DNA from: Lewinellaceae bacterium
Lineage (GTDB): Bacteria > Bacteroidota > Bacteroidia > Chitinophagales > Saprospiraceae
Assembly (NCBI GenBank): GCA_016708875.1
Contig: JADJFA010000008.1
Coordinates: 149,766 to 213,765 of the forward strand
DNA: 64,000 nucleotides
Direction of reading: 5' to 3'
Part shown: positions 18,677 to 28,313 of the stretch, piece by piece
Layout: every line of letters starts with the position of its first letter
Position numbering within the stretch: position 1 is the stretch's first letter
Position numbers and translations under genes: made by a program
The notes under the pieces: generated by a model
Databases searched by the model: none
What the model saw: only the letters and a program-made list of their open reading frames with translations
What the model was told of the DNA's origin: nothing

Positions 18677-20211
18677 ATGAAGCGAATTCTCGCCCTTTCG
18701 ATCATGCTTTTATTCCTTGGTGCTGTATCTGCCCAGACCAATTGTGGCGCTCGCTACCAGCAACTTATGGAGGAGGCTGAAAAAGCGTTCAAGGATCAAG
18801 ATTATCGAAATGCCTATGAAAAATATCGGGCAGCGCGGGGCTGTAAATTGGCAGACCTTGCCCACATAGACCGCCAAATGGATGCTTCTATGGATGGGAT
18901 TGATCAGCAGCGATCAGATGCGCAAAAAAAAGAGGAACAGGCTAGGGCAGCGACGGAGGCGGCTTTGAGGGCAAAAACCAGGAAGTCTTGGCTAAAAAGG
19001 GATTGGAGGAGGCCAAGAAAGATCTGGAGGATGCATTGGCAGATGCTGAAAAAGCGAAGAAAAAAGCAGAAGATGAAAAAGAAAGAGCAGACAAATTAGC
19101 AGCAGAAATTCAGCAGAAGTTTGAAGAATTAAAAAGCGCAAACACAGAAAAAATCGCCAGTATGCTCCTCCAAGGCAAACGGTATTTGCAAAAAATGGCT
19201 TACGATTCTGCGTTTATTATATGTCAAACTATTCACAATATACCAGGTGGGAGAGAAAATGCACGACGTTTCATTTCCGAACTACTCTATTTTTATTCTG
19301 AATCTGGCCAATTTGAGAAAGCAGCAGAACTATTGAGCATGGCAGGGCAAGGAAGTATCCATGCCAACCGTGGCAGCATAACTGAACTACTTAAAGGTTG
19401 GAATTCTGGCTTTTTCGATACCCTGACACTTCGATACTACCCCGAAATGATTCACGTAGAAAAGGGCCTTTTTTTGATGGGGGCAGATTTGGATAGAGAC
19501 GGCAAAATAGATGAGGATGCGCCCTTACACTATGAAGCAGTAAAACAGTTTTGGACTAGGGAGAACAGAAATCACCAATAGACAATATGCTGTATATGCT
19601 GCACGAAATAAAATTGGTTATTCGCAAAATTTGGGAGAAACACCCGTTGCTGAGGTGTCTTGGCTCGATGCCATCAAACACCTGAACTGGCTAAGTACTC
19701 AAATGGAAAAGAGCCATATTACGAATTTAGAGACAGTACCGTGCAACCAAACTCCAAAAAATCACTGTAGTAAATATTCGAAAAAATCTGATGGTTATCG
19801 CTTGCCCACTGAAACAGAATGGGAATATGCGGCTCGGGGCGGCCAAAATCTAGAACAAAACGATACCCGGAAGCAGAAATCCATATGAGGTTGCCTGGGA
19901 AAAGGAAGAACAACAACAACGCAACCCGTTGGTAGCCTAAAGCCCAATACACTGGGTTTGTACGATATGAGCGGGAACGTTGCTGAGTATTGTTGGGATA
20001 TTTATGTTCCAATAAATCCCAAAAATGCCAGTTATCAAATGAGTATAAATGTAAATAATTACCACCCTTAGAACTACGTATTAATAGGGGGAGCAATTTT
20101 TCAGAACGATCTCGATTTCCCGAGCTAGCAAAGAGAGATCACTTGGATCATAATCATAAATCTCCGAATGCTGGTTTTCGTGCGGCTATTAGTAAAAAGT
20201 TGGCGCAATAA
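18677..20211 (+). CDS. Secreted coiled-coil protein with formylglycine-generating-enzyme-like (FGE) domain (several frameshifts)
   Basis: Reassembled from frames with breaks near 18980, 19555, 19860, 19915 and 20070. A signal peptide (MKRILALSIMLLFLGAVSAQ) is followed by TPR-like helices (EKAFKDQDYRNAYEKYRAAR). A long charged coiled coil follows (KKGLEEAKKDLEDALADAEK onward). Next is a helical repeat region, then an FGE/SUMF1 domain: MIHVEKGLFLMGADLDRDGK, GETPVAEVSWLDAIKHLNWL, GYRLPTETEWEYAARGG, NTLGLYDMSGNVAEYCWD, RINRGSNFS, NAGFRAAI. FGE-like domains often lack oxidase activity and serve as ligand-binding or sensor modules in conflict systems. Here the secreted, coiled-coil-bearing form could pair with the periplasmic coiled coil of the STAND protein. 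The breaks may be sequencing errors, but their number leaves pseudogene decay possible. Confidence 0.72.
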
Positions 20212-20238
20212 TAAGGTTATTATTATTTTACATTCAGT

Positions 20239-21258
20239 ATGGTACACTTACAAACAACCGCCAGAATACGCTTTTGCTGTCTGATTTTTCTGGTCTTTTT
20301 ATTGGGATCAGAAAAATCTCCAGGGCAGACAATTGACACCTTGTGGACTAAGGTAGATGAACTACCTCAGTTTCCGGGTGGAGTTGTCAAACTAACAGAG
20401 TAGGCCAACAAGAGCATTTCAAAGAGTATAACGCGTTCTATTCTCAAAAACAGAGCAAGATCAATTGTATATGCCCCTTCCCTAGTTTCGTTTGTAATTG
20501 AAAAAGATGGTGCTGTGAGTAATATTGTTCTTGAGGGATCAACTGATTCATTAATAGCGATAGAAGTCCATCGTATCATCAGCTTGATGCCCAAATGGCA
20601 GCCTGCAATGAAAGGAGGGAAAATAGTGCGCAGTCAAGTTAAACTTCCGGTAAGCTTTAATTCCGACGCATCAGTTTCAACGAATAGGTTTGATTATCAA
20701 GGATATGACGCTGGGATAATATTGGCATTTTCTTATGAAAAGGCATTTTCATTGGGCACACTCGGAAAATACTTGAACGATGGGCATGGGGCTTCTATTG
20801 ATTTCCATTTTCTGGACGATGATTATGATGATGACCAACTCGGCCTTGGTATTTATTCCACTTGGATTCGACTTTGGGCTGAACAGCCTTTTGAGCGACG
20901 AAATACTATATGGCAGTCTGGTCGCCGATTGAGTTTCAATGAAGTTGGCGTGAAATTGAGTTACAGAATTTATTTTTTTGAAAACAAACAACTAGAAATT
21001 TTTCCCACTTTTCAGGCTGCCCCGAGTTGGTACCGTCCTGTTGAAAGGGATAATAATGACTCTGGTTTAGGTATTGGAGATGTTGGCCTAACCTATGGTT
21101 TTGCTTTACGTGCTAACTGGTTTTTCGGTGATACTTCGAATGATAATTATCATGTACTTCATTTTAATCTTTGTAATAAATTGTTTCCCATGACAGCCCC
21201 AATAAAAGGCAGCATGATAACAATAGGAATAGGCTATACCTGGTTTATTAACAATTGA
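20239..21258 (+). CDS. TonB-C-like domain fused to an outer-membrane barrel-like region (one in-frame TAG)
   Basis: One frame runs from ATG 20239 to 21258 and is interrupted only by TAG at 20401-20403. The N-terminus has a signal sequence (CCLIFLVFLLGSEKSPGQ). A TonB_C-like domain follows (LPQFPGGVVKL ... SFVIEKDGAVSNIVLEGS ... LMPKWQPAMKGGKIVRSQVKLPVSFN). The rest alternates aromatic and polar residues, as in a small outer-membrane barrel (YGFALRANWFFGD ... MITIGIGYTWFINN). The TAG sits where a Tyr codon would fit (FPGG...TE[Y]ANKSI), so one base change explains it. It lies 27 bases after the FGE gene on the same strand and would give the island an outer-membrane component. It may instead be a relic. 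Confidence 0.62.
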
Positions 21259-21269
21259 TAATTTCAGCC

Positions 21270-23206
21270 CTATCCCTTCCACCTCACAAACGCCTCCATC
21301 GCCTCATACTCCGCCAAACCCAGCGCCCGGTACATCTGGGCCGTCTCCCGGTTTCTGTCTTCAGCGCGCTGCCAGAATTCGCGGTTGTCGTCACCCGGAA
21401 AAGGCGGGCGGTCCTTTTGGCTTTGGTGCATGAATATAGCCTGACGTTTTTTGCGCAATTGCTGCGGACTCATCGGCACGGCCATTTCAATTTCGTGTAC
21501 CGCCCATTCGTGCCAGGCGCCGCGATACAGCCAAAGCCAGCAATCTTTCATCCAGTCCTGGTTTTCCAATTGCCGGAATGATTCAAAAATCGCGTCCAGA
21601 CAAACGCGGTGGGTACCATGCGGGTCGGCCAAATCGCCCGCAGCATACACTTGATGGGGTTTTACACGCTCCAATAGTTCTGTAATGATCTGGATATCAG
21701 CCTCGCCAAGGGGCATTTTACGCCTTGCTCCCGTCTCGTAAAAAGGCATATCAAGGAAATGGATATGCTCGTCTGCAAGCCCGGTGAACCTTGCTCCGCC
21801 CCGTGCTTCACCCCGCCGAATGAGTGCCTTGATGCTCCGTACTTCAGGAATATCGAGTTCTGCACTGCCTTTTTGTTGCAAAAACTGGATGACTTTCTGG
21901 TAAAGTTGTCGGTTTCCTTCTGTCAAAATTTTTTGGGTTTCTTCAAATTCAAGCATGAATTCCGCATAGCGCAGCGCGTCAAAATCATGCACCGCAATAT
22001 TGCCGGAAGTTTGATACGCTACATGAACTTCGTGGCCTTGATCCACCAGGCGTTGAAAGGTGCCGCCCATTGAAATCACGTCGTCGTCCGGGTGCGGGCT
22101 GAACAGGATGACACGCTTGCGGGCAGGTTTGGCGCGTTCGGGTCGGTGCGAATCATCCGCATTCGGCTTGCCGCCTGGCCAACCCGTGATGGTGCGCTGT
22201 AACCGGTTGAAAATGCGGATGTTGAGCTCATAGGAATTGGCTTCTTCGATGAGGAGTTCGCTCAAACCGTGTTCGTTGTAGTCTTCGTCTGTGAGTTTTA
22301 AGATGGCTTTCCCGGTTTTTTGAGCAAGCCAAACCACCGCCTTGCAGATCAAATCGTCGGTCCAATTGCAAGCGCCAGCCAGCCAGGGTGACTTCATTTT
22401 GGTCAATTCTTCTGCTGCGGCTTTGTCCAATATGACCCTTGTATTAGGGTGTTTTTGCAAAAAGAAGCTGGCACGGAATGCGTAATTTCTCCTTCGATGG
22501 CTTGTTGAATTATGTGGGCTTTGTGTTGCCCAAAAGCAAGCAGGTACACCGTACGGGCTTTGAAAATGCTGCCTACCCCCATCGTGATAGCGCGGTAAGG
22601 CACGTCGTCTTCGCTTTGAAAATCCTTGGCTGCATCGTGTCGTGTGAGGTGGTCGAGCCGCACCATTCGGGTGGGAGATGTCTCCCAGGCGCCAGGCTCA
22701 TTGAAGCCAATATGCCCTGTACGACCGATTCCAAGTATCTGAATATCAATGCCTCCAGCAAGATCAATCAGTTTTTCATAACGTTCGCAATAGGCTGTTA
22801 CCGCCTCCATCGGCACGGTGCCGTCAGGGATGTGGATGTTTTCGGGAAGGATATCAATGTGGTCAAAAAAGTACTCGTGCATGAAACGCCAGTAACTCTG
22901 CCGTGCTTCTTTCGACATGGGATAATACTCGTCGAGGTTGAAAGTGACCACGTTTTGAAAACTCAGTCCCTCCTCCTTGTGCAGCCACACGAGTTCTTCG
23001 TACACTTTGATCGGAGTGCTCCCAGTAGCAAGCCCTAGTACGATTTGTTCGCCATCCTGCTGCTTTTGATGGATGGCCAGTGCAATGCTCTTGGCGACGT
23101 GGCGAGAGGCTTCCAAGGGTTCGTTCCAGATTTTGACGGGAAGTTTCTCGAACGTTTTGAGTTCGTATTTCAGGTAACCGATGGATTCTTTTTCCTTGAT
23201 TTTCAT
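21270..23206 (-). CDS. nagB: Glucosamine-6-phosphate deaminase fused to PIG-L-type deacetylase domain (one frameshift)
   Basis: About 645 residues. The N-terminal half is NagB (VLGLATGSTPIKVYEELV, VTFNLDEYYPM, LGIGRTGHIGFNEPG), which converts glucosamine-6-phosphate to fructose-6-phosphate and ammonia. The C-terminal half is a PIG-L/LmbE-type domain (VILFSPHPDDDVISMGG with the zinc-binding HPDDD; QVYAAGDLADPHGTHRVCLDA). The frame breaks at the five-base run 22459-22463; one added base gives VPASFLQKHPNTRVILDKAA and joins the halves. The fused form of about 640 residues is normal in Bacteroidota. Role: amino-sugar catabolism. It is convergent with the STAND island, only 11 bases from its last stop. 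Confidence 0.88.
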
Positions 23207-23260
23207 TGTGTTGAAAATTATTCAAAGGCAAAGGTAAAACTTGCAAATGCTCTTTGCGGC

Positions 23261-23359
23261 AACAAATGGCACACGGATTTGACGGATTTAAAGGATAAAA
23301 ACAGATCAAAAAAATCTGTGTCAATCCGTTTAATCCGTCAAATCCGTGTGCCATTTGTT
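23261..23359. repeat. Long dyad (about 36-bp arms) between divergent genes
   Basis: AACAAATGGCACACGGATTT (from 23261) and its complement ending at 23359 form arms of about 36 bp with two or three mismatches. Inside each arm the GACGGATT/AATCCGTC motif recurs. Unlike most dyads of this window it lies between divergently transcribed genes (nagB leftward, paaC rightward), so a simple terminator role does not fit. Confidence 0.8.
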
Positions 23360-23422
23360 ATTAAGCGGAAGACAGAGCATGTACTTTTGCCGTCCCAATT
23401 AATATCCCAATATCTCAACACC

Positions 23423-24163
23423 ATGCTCGAATATCTCCTCCGTCTTGGCGACAACACGCTTATTCTTTCCCAGCGCCTCAGTGAATGGTGCGGCCACGGC
23501 CCTGTGTTGGAGCAGGACATTGCATTGACCAATATCGCGCTCGACCTGCTGGGCCAAACCCGAATGTACCTGACGTATGCTGGTGAAATAGAGGGTAAAG
23601 GCCGTTCTGAAGACGATCTTGCCTACTTCCGCGATGCGCCTCAATTTCTCAATTGCTTGCTTGTCGAACGCCCCAATGGCGATTTTGGTCAGACCATTGT
23701 TAGGCAGTTTTTCTTCGATGTTTTCAATTTTTACCAACTGAAGGCCCTGCGACAAAGTGCCGACCAGCGTTTGGCCGATATTGCCGAAAAAGCCCTTAAA
23801 GAGGCCACCTACCACCTTCGTTTTTCTTCAGAATGGGTCGTCCGGCTTGGCGACGGCACCGAATTGAGCAAGCAAAAAATGCAGGTAGCCGTAGACACAC
23901 TATGGCCATTTACAGGTGAACTAACCACCCCTGATGCATTAGACATCGAAATGGCCGAGCAAGGCATTGCTCCTGATTTATTGAAAATCAAAGATTTATG
24001 GGAGAAAAAGGTGGCAGAAGTCTTAGAAGAAGCCACGCTCACAATGCCGAGCAATGCCTGGATGCAAAGCGGTGGAAAACAAGGGAAACACTCTGAACAT
24101 CTGGGCTTTTTGCTCGCAGAAATGCAGCACATTCAGCGGACGTATCCGGGGCAGGTATGGTAA
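23423..24163 (+). CDS. paaC: Phenylacetyl-CoA epoxidase subunit PaaC-like
   Basis: A 246-residue ferritin-like protein from ATG 23423 (MLEYLLRLGDNTLILSQRLS); the open frame upstream has no homology. Family marks are GHGPVLEQDIALTNIALDLLGQ, DLAYFRDAPQFLNCLLVERPNGDF and the end EHLGFLLAEMQHIQRTYPGQ. In the PaaABCE complex PaaC is the non-catalytic structural partner of PaaA. No paaA, B, D or E lies beside it: the next gene is on the opposite strand. Either the operon is split in this genome or the gene has a separate role. A TACTTTTG box at 23382-23389 is a possible -7 element. Confidence 0.87.
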   Translation: MLEYLLRLGDNTLILSQRLSEWCGHGPVLEQDIALTNIALDLLGQTRMYLTYAGEIEGKGRSEDDLAYFRDAPQFLNCLLVERPNGDFGQTIVRQFFFDVFNFYQLKALRQSADQRLADIAEKALKEATYHLRFSSEWVVRLGDGTELSKQKMQVAVDTLWPFTGELTTPDALDIEMAEQGIAPDLLKIKDLWEKKVAEVLEEATLTMPSNAWMQSGGKQGKHSEHLGFLLAEMQHIQRTYPGQVW

Positions 24164-24235
24164 CTATGAACTATGAACATGGTTCATCCCGATTTTTGAT
24201 CCAATTAGTTTTGATTGACGATTGATGAGTCCATG

Positions 24236-25285
24236 TTATACAACCGCTTCTTCCAAAATCGTCAGCACCATCCTATCCGCATCCAATTTCGCTTTTATCC
24301 CGTATGGAAACGTCGCCTGCTGGTTCACGTGGCCGAAAGGGAGTCCATACATCACTGGAATACCGAGTCCGCCCAAACGATCTCTCAGCGCATCCGGTAG
24401 TGAGAGCGAGGGACTGTCCGGTTTAGGCTGACAATCATTGAAAACGCCCAGTGCAATGCCAGCGGCCTTAGCCAAATCCGTGGCTTGCAACAATTGCGTC
24501 AGCATCCGGTCGATGCGGTAAGGCTGCTCGCCCACATCTTCGATGAACACGATTTTTTTCTTGAAAACGGGCGCAAATGGAGTTCCCGCCAACGCGGAGA
24601 GCAAAGCCAAATTGCCCCCTGTCAGTGCACCCGTAGCTTGACCAGGGCTTATCACAAACGGTTGGTATTCTGGAGATTCAAAAGCCGTGGCCTCCGTTGA
24701 TGCCGCAATTTCATAAGGCGCGATCGGTTGCACCAATACGGAACGAAAGTGTTGTAGGGTGTCGTCTGGATATTCCGAGGCTGCCACTGGTCCGTGAAAA
24801 GTAACCAGCCCCGTGCGCTGGTGAATGGCGATATGTAAAGCGGTAACATCGCTGTACCCGATAAGTGGTTTGGGGTGTTTGCGGATGAGATCGTAATCAA
24901 TGTTTGGCAATAAGCGCGAGGCTCCGTAACCGCCGCGAATGCACCAAACAGCCTCTATTTCAGGGTTTTGGAATGCCCAATGCAGGTCGGCCAAACGTTC
25001 TACATCAGTGCCAGCAAGGTAGCCATTGCGCGCGCGAAGGCTTTTCCCTTCCACGATATTGAAGCCAAATTTTGTTAGATTCGCAATCCCCTTGGTCAGT
25101 TTTTCCTCAGAAGGTGGACTGCATGGTGCGATAAGTGCAATGGTCGCGCCTTCACGCAAACGGGCGGGTTTGAGTCCCGAGCGCTCGGGGCTGTTTTCAG
25201 AATTTTCAGCTATGGCCTTTAATTGAGGAAACCCGGTAGCTAATGCGGCTAAACCAGTGGTTTTGAAGAAATTGCGACGAAGCAT
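24236..25285 (-). CDS. LD-carboxypeptidase (peptidase S66 family)
   Basis: A 349-residue protein with a twin-arginine-like or lipoprotein-free signal region (MLRRNFFKTTGLAALATGFP). The S66 Ser-Glu-His triad is visible: Ser in LIGYSDVTALH, Glu in IVFIEDVGEQPYRIDRML, His in GLPFGHVNQQATFPYG. Conserved CIRGGYGASRLLP is also present. The enzyme trims the terminal D-Ala from murein tetrapeptides during peptidoglycan recycling, or processes microcin-like peptides. The RR-x-F-F-K motif suggests export in folded form by Tat. Confidence 0.88.
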   Translation of the reverse strand: MLRRNFFKTTGLAALATGFPQLKAIAENSENSPERSGLKPARLREGATIALIAPCSPPSEEKLTKGIANLTKFGFNIVEGKSLRARNGYLAGTDVERLADLHWAFQNPEIEAVWCIRGGYGASRLLPNIDYDLIRKHPKPLIGYSDVTALHIAIHQRTGLVTFHGPVAASEYPDDTLQHFRSVLVQPIAPYEIAASTEATAFESPEYQPFVISPGQATGALTGGNLALLSALAGTPFAPVFKKKIVFIEDVGEQPYRIDRMLTQLLQATDLAKAAGIALGVFNDCQPKPDSPSLSLPDALRDRLGGLGIPVMYGLPFGHVNQQATFPYGIKAKLDADRMVLTILEEAVV

Positions 25286-25502
25286 TTATTATTTGCAGTG
25301 TGATTTGCTTGATGCAAACATACGGCGATGGTAGAGGTGTTTACGAAAAGAATGGCTCAAGGGAAAGACTGAAATAGAAGCGTACCTTGTTCAAAAACAA
25401 GTAGGAATCCTGTAATTTTTTGCGCAAATTATGTAACAGCACCCATGGACAAAGCACTCACCTTTGCATCGTGAAACCGATTTCACAAATAAAAAGAGCA
25501 AC

Positions 25503-26080
25503 ATGGAAAATAGAGATTCGATGAAAAAAACGCATTCTGACGCGGAAAATCAAAGCAATGGACACGCAGCAAAGTCAAAAACAGACGTAGCGCAAGGACT
25601 GCGTGCGTTGTTTGTAAATGAGTTGAAAGATATTTATTGGGCAGAAAACGCGCTTATTAAAGCAATCCCAGAAATGGCAAAAATGCAACTTCGAAAGAAC
25701 TTGTTACAGCACTTACGGGTCACCTTGAGGAGACCAAAGCACAAATAACACGTTTGGAAGAAGTTTTTTCGCTGGTAAAAGAAAAGGTAGAGGCTAAAAA
25801 ATGCGAGGCCATGGCTGGCTTGGTCAAGGAAGCAGAAGAAATCATGAAAAGCACAGAAAAAGGAATGGTTCGGGATGCCGGAATCATTTTAGCAGCACAA
25901 AAAGTAGAGCACTACGAAATTGCAACGTATGGCACCCTGCTTTCTTTTGCTAAAACTTTGGGCGAAGACCAGGCGGCTGATTTACTGCAAAAAACACTAA
26001 GTGAAGAGATGGGCGCAGATGTGAAATTAACTGAAATAGCTGAATCATTTGTCAATGAAGAAGCAATGGAGGCGGCTTAG
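25503..26080 (+). CDS. DUF892 (YciE/YciF-type) ferritin-like protein (one frameshift)
   Basis: Starts at ATG 25503 (MENRDSMKKTHSDAE). A charged, low-complexity lead of about 30 residues is followed by the DUF892 four-helix bundle (LRALFVNELKDIYWAENALI ... VTALTGHLEETKAQITRLEEVF ... KVEHYEIATYGTLLSFAKTLG). The Glu and His ligands of a diiron site (E..H/E..H) are present. The frame breaks in the A run 25679-25683; one more A restores PEMAKNATSKELVTAL. Family members are induced by stress (osmotic, stationary phase), function undefined. Monocistronic, ending before a long dyad. Confidence 0.85.
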
Positions 26081-26110
26081 GATTTAAGCAATTGAACCAC
26101 TCCAGTTGGA

Positions 26111-26186
26111 TTAAACACAATAGGCACAATAGGACACATAGTACTGATTTTAAACGCTATGTGTCCTATTGTGCCTAAGTGTTTAA
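26111..26186. repeat. Long dyad between convergent genes (AGGCACAATAGG family)
   Basis: Left arm 26111-26141 (TTAAACACAATAGGCACAAT...) pairs with 26157-26186 with a single indel. It lies between the stops of DUF892 (rightward) and HlyD (leftward), a place for a bidirectional terminator. The same family, with AAAAGG instead of AATAGG, recurs at 31147-31232, and in each the change is mirrored in both arms. Confidence 0.8.
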
Positions 26187-26207
26187 TACGCTATGAATTG
26201 CTTTGTT

Positions 26208-27518
26208 TTATCGCTTAAACCCAGAAGTCATCTGCTCCAAAACCCGCTCCAAAAAGCCTTTATCGTCTGTTATGATTTCGGCGGTGCCAAGTAGTTGCTG
26301 TTCAAAAAGGATTTCTTTTTTGATACTGGTCACCAATTTGGTGTCATTTATCACCTGAATGCTGTCTATTATTATCGTGTATTCGCGGTTTTTCGGCACT
26401 ACGGATTTTGATTTGACCCTCCCTGAAATTGTCCCAAACTCCTGATATGGATAATTGTCCAATTTCATAAGCACGGGTAGTCCTTCAGTGACTTTCCCGC
26501 TTTTTTCAACCGCCAGTTGCAACCGTCCAACAATCTGGTCCTGGCCCTGTGGCACGATGGTCAGCACCGCGTCCCCATCGCGTACAAATTGTTGGAGTGT
26601 GAGGCCATTGAACACCGCTGTACCCTTAATGGGTGCACTGAGCACATAATTCTGGGTCCATTTGTCAATGCTGCTACGCAGTGCGTTAAGGCTTGCGAAA
26701 AGGCGTGTAGAGGACGTAGTGGCATTTTCTTCCTGGCCGAAATTGGCTGATTTGATGTTGTTTTTCAGACTGATAATTTGGCGGGAAGTTTCCAAAATAT
26801 TGGTCTCGTGGCGGTCGCGCTCATTTTCAAGATTTGAAATCTTTAGGCGTTCATCGTCCAGTTGTTTTTCAGAAATGATGCCATCTTGTAATAACTTTTT
26901 TTGCCGTTCATAAAAACCTTCCGCGATTTTCAAATCATCCTTGCTGCGTTTCAAAGCCTTTTGCTCAAAGGCTATACTTTGCTCTAATTGATTGATTTGC
27001 ATCTGAATAGAGCCAATATTGGACTGCACGGAACTGCTACGGTTCTCTTTCCCAAACTTGAAATCCTCCAAATCTCGCACGAACAAAGCGTAATCTGATT
27101 GCAACTCACCCAAGACGAGGTTTTCCGGATATTGAAGTTCGCGCAAAGCATCGCCGGACAGGTTCTGCCATTCCTTTACGAGCAAATCCAGGCGGCGCAC
27201 ATCGCTGTATTGAGCGGTATTTTGTAAAACAGCCAAGGCTTGTTTTTCAGCCACCGAATCATTATCATCAACAAGCAATAACATGACCTTTCCATTGGTT
27301 CGCGCCACCACTTCCACAGGAGGATTGGCCGTGGTGATGCTCAGTTTATCGCTCGCCACTACATCCGGGTAGCGCACAAACCAAGCCGCGCCGAGCAACA
27401 GCCCAAAACCCAGCAATACCACCACCGTACCCCAGCGAACAAGCCAACTGGGCGGTGTGCCGAGTATTTCCTGCACTTCCTCGGATCGGAGTTCTACGAA
27501 GTTTCGTTCTTCTGCCAT
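26208..27518 (-). CDS. HlyD-family membrane fusion (periplasmic adaptor) protein
   Basis: A 436-residue protein with a short cytoplasmic lead, one transmembrane helix (VRWGTVVVLLGFGLLLGAAW), a barrel-sandwich half (VEVVARTNGKVMLLLVDDND) and a long coiled-coil hairpin (about 145-260). The second lipoyl half follows (YVLSAPIKGTAVFNGLTLQQ), then a C-terminal beta domain. This is the adaptor of type I secretion or peptide-export ABC systems. The lead LRSEEVQEILGTPPSWLVRWG is typical of Bacteroidota adaptors paired with peptidase-containing ABC exporters of bacteriocins. No ABC or TolC gene adjoins it in the window; the next gene upstream on the same strand (27578) may be co-transcribed. Confidence 0.88.
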   Translation of the reverse strand: MAEERNFVELRSEEVQEILGTPPSWLVRWGTVVVLLGFGLLLGAAWFVRYPDVVASDKLSITTANPPVEVVARTNGKVMLLLVDDNDSVAEKQALAVLQNTAQYSDVRRLDLLVKEWQNLSGDALRELQYPENLVLGELQSDYALFVRDLEDFKFGKENRSSSVQSNIGSIQMQINQLEQSIAFEQKALKRSKDDLKIAEGFYERQKKLLQDGIISEKQLDDERLKISNLENERDRHETNILETSRQIISLKNNIKSANFGQEENATTSSTRLFASLNALRSSIDKWTQNYVLSAPIKGTAVFNGLTLQQFVRDGDAVLTIVPQGQDQIVGRLQLAVEKSGKVTEGLPVLMKLDNYPYQEFGTISGRVKSKSVVPKNREYTIIIDSIQVINDTKLVTSIKKEILFEQQLLGTAEIITDDKGFLERVLEQMTSGFKR

Positions 27519-27577
27519 GGGTGTTGAGAAATTAAGAAATTTGGATATTGAGATACTTTGGATCTTGAAGGCTTTGG

Positions 27578-28165
27578 CTAATCACCCAGTCTTCGGATCA
27601 TTCCCAACACCATCGCGTCAATAATTTGATACACAACGAGCGGCTTTTGCGTGCGCCACAAAATATCATTGTATTCTTCCCCAAAATGGGTGTAAAGTTG
27701 CATTTTGGCGTCGTGCATTTCTTCTTCAACGTGCTTTCGGGTGTTCAAAAAAACAATCCAGCCGCCTTCTTCGTGTACTTCTTCTGCCCATTCGGCGTAG
27801 TAGTCGTCATCGGGTGAAGCATGGAAATTGAGGACGTTTTCACAAAAAAACACAAATTTTGAAATGCCCTGGCTCATCAATGGGTCGGCCACGTTGCGTT
27901 TCAGGAACATGATGTCGTTGTGCAGCGTGTCATTCCATTCGCCCATCAATTCGATGAGTGCAAAACCTTCGTCATAGTCCACAAAAAGTATTTTTCCATA
28001 CAAAGTTGAGGATCCGAAAGCATCCCACTGAGGGTGAATGTAGAAGTTGTACAGGCTATTTGTGAAGTCGAATTCACTATACGTGCGGCCAAAGAAAGGC
28101 GAGCGTTCGTCCGCTTCGGCAGTGTAAAAATCGCGCCAACGGAAATGAGGTTCAATGTCGTGCAT
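27578..28165 (-). CDS. Conserved hypothetical protein, acidic and aromatic-rich
   Basis: A 195-residue protein from ATG 28165 (MHDIEPHFRWRDFYTAEADE); the upstream extension overlaps the divergent receptor region. There is no signal peptide. Visible blocks are FFGRTYSEFDFTNSLYNFYI, a hydrophobic core KILFVDYDEGFALIELMGEW and a C-terminal LVVYQIIDAMVLGMIRRLGD. I do not recognise a family with function; similar proteins seem common in Saprospiria. It lies 59 bases upstream of the HlyD gene on the same strand, so a shared transcript is possible. Confidence 0.75.
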   Translation of the reverse strand: MHDIEPHFRWRDFYTAEADERSPFFGRTYSEFDFTNSLYNFYIHPQWDAFGSSTLYGKILFVDYDEGFALIELMGEWNDTLHNDIMFLKRNVADPLMSQGISKFVFFCENVLNFHASPDDDYYAEWAEEVHEEGGWIVFLNTRKHVEEEMHDAKMQLYTHFGEEYNDILWRTQKPLVVYQIIDAMVLGMIRRLGD

Positions 28166-28313
28166 GGTACTTATTTGTCTCTGCAAAGTTCGCTTTTTCT
28201 TTAAAACTTTTGTTGAAGCAACCCTAATCCCGATCACCAGTCTTTTTGCTGACAATGCAATGACAAAACGTACGTTATTCGCCCGCTCAAATTTCAAAAC
28301 GCATCTACTACTC

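Noticed and set aside
18677..20211. FGE protein considered as the sulfatase-activating enzyme for the sulfatase at 12636
   Set aside because: That sulfatase-like protein is the LTA-synthase type with a Thr nucleophile and needs no formylglycine; the FGE gene belongs to the STAND operon and is secreted.
20401..20403. TAG as a recoded (read-through) codon
   Set aside because: No other sign of stop-codon recoding in the window; genes end normally in TAG elsewhere.
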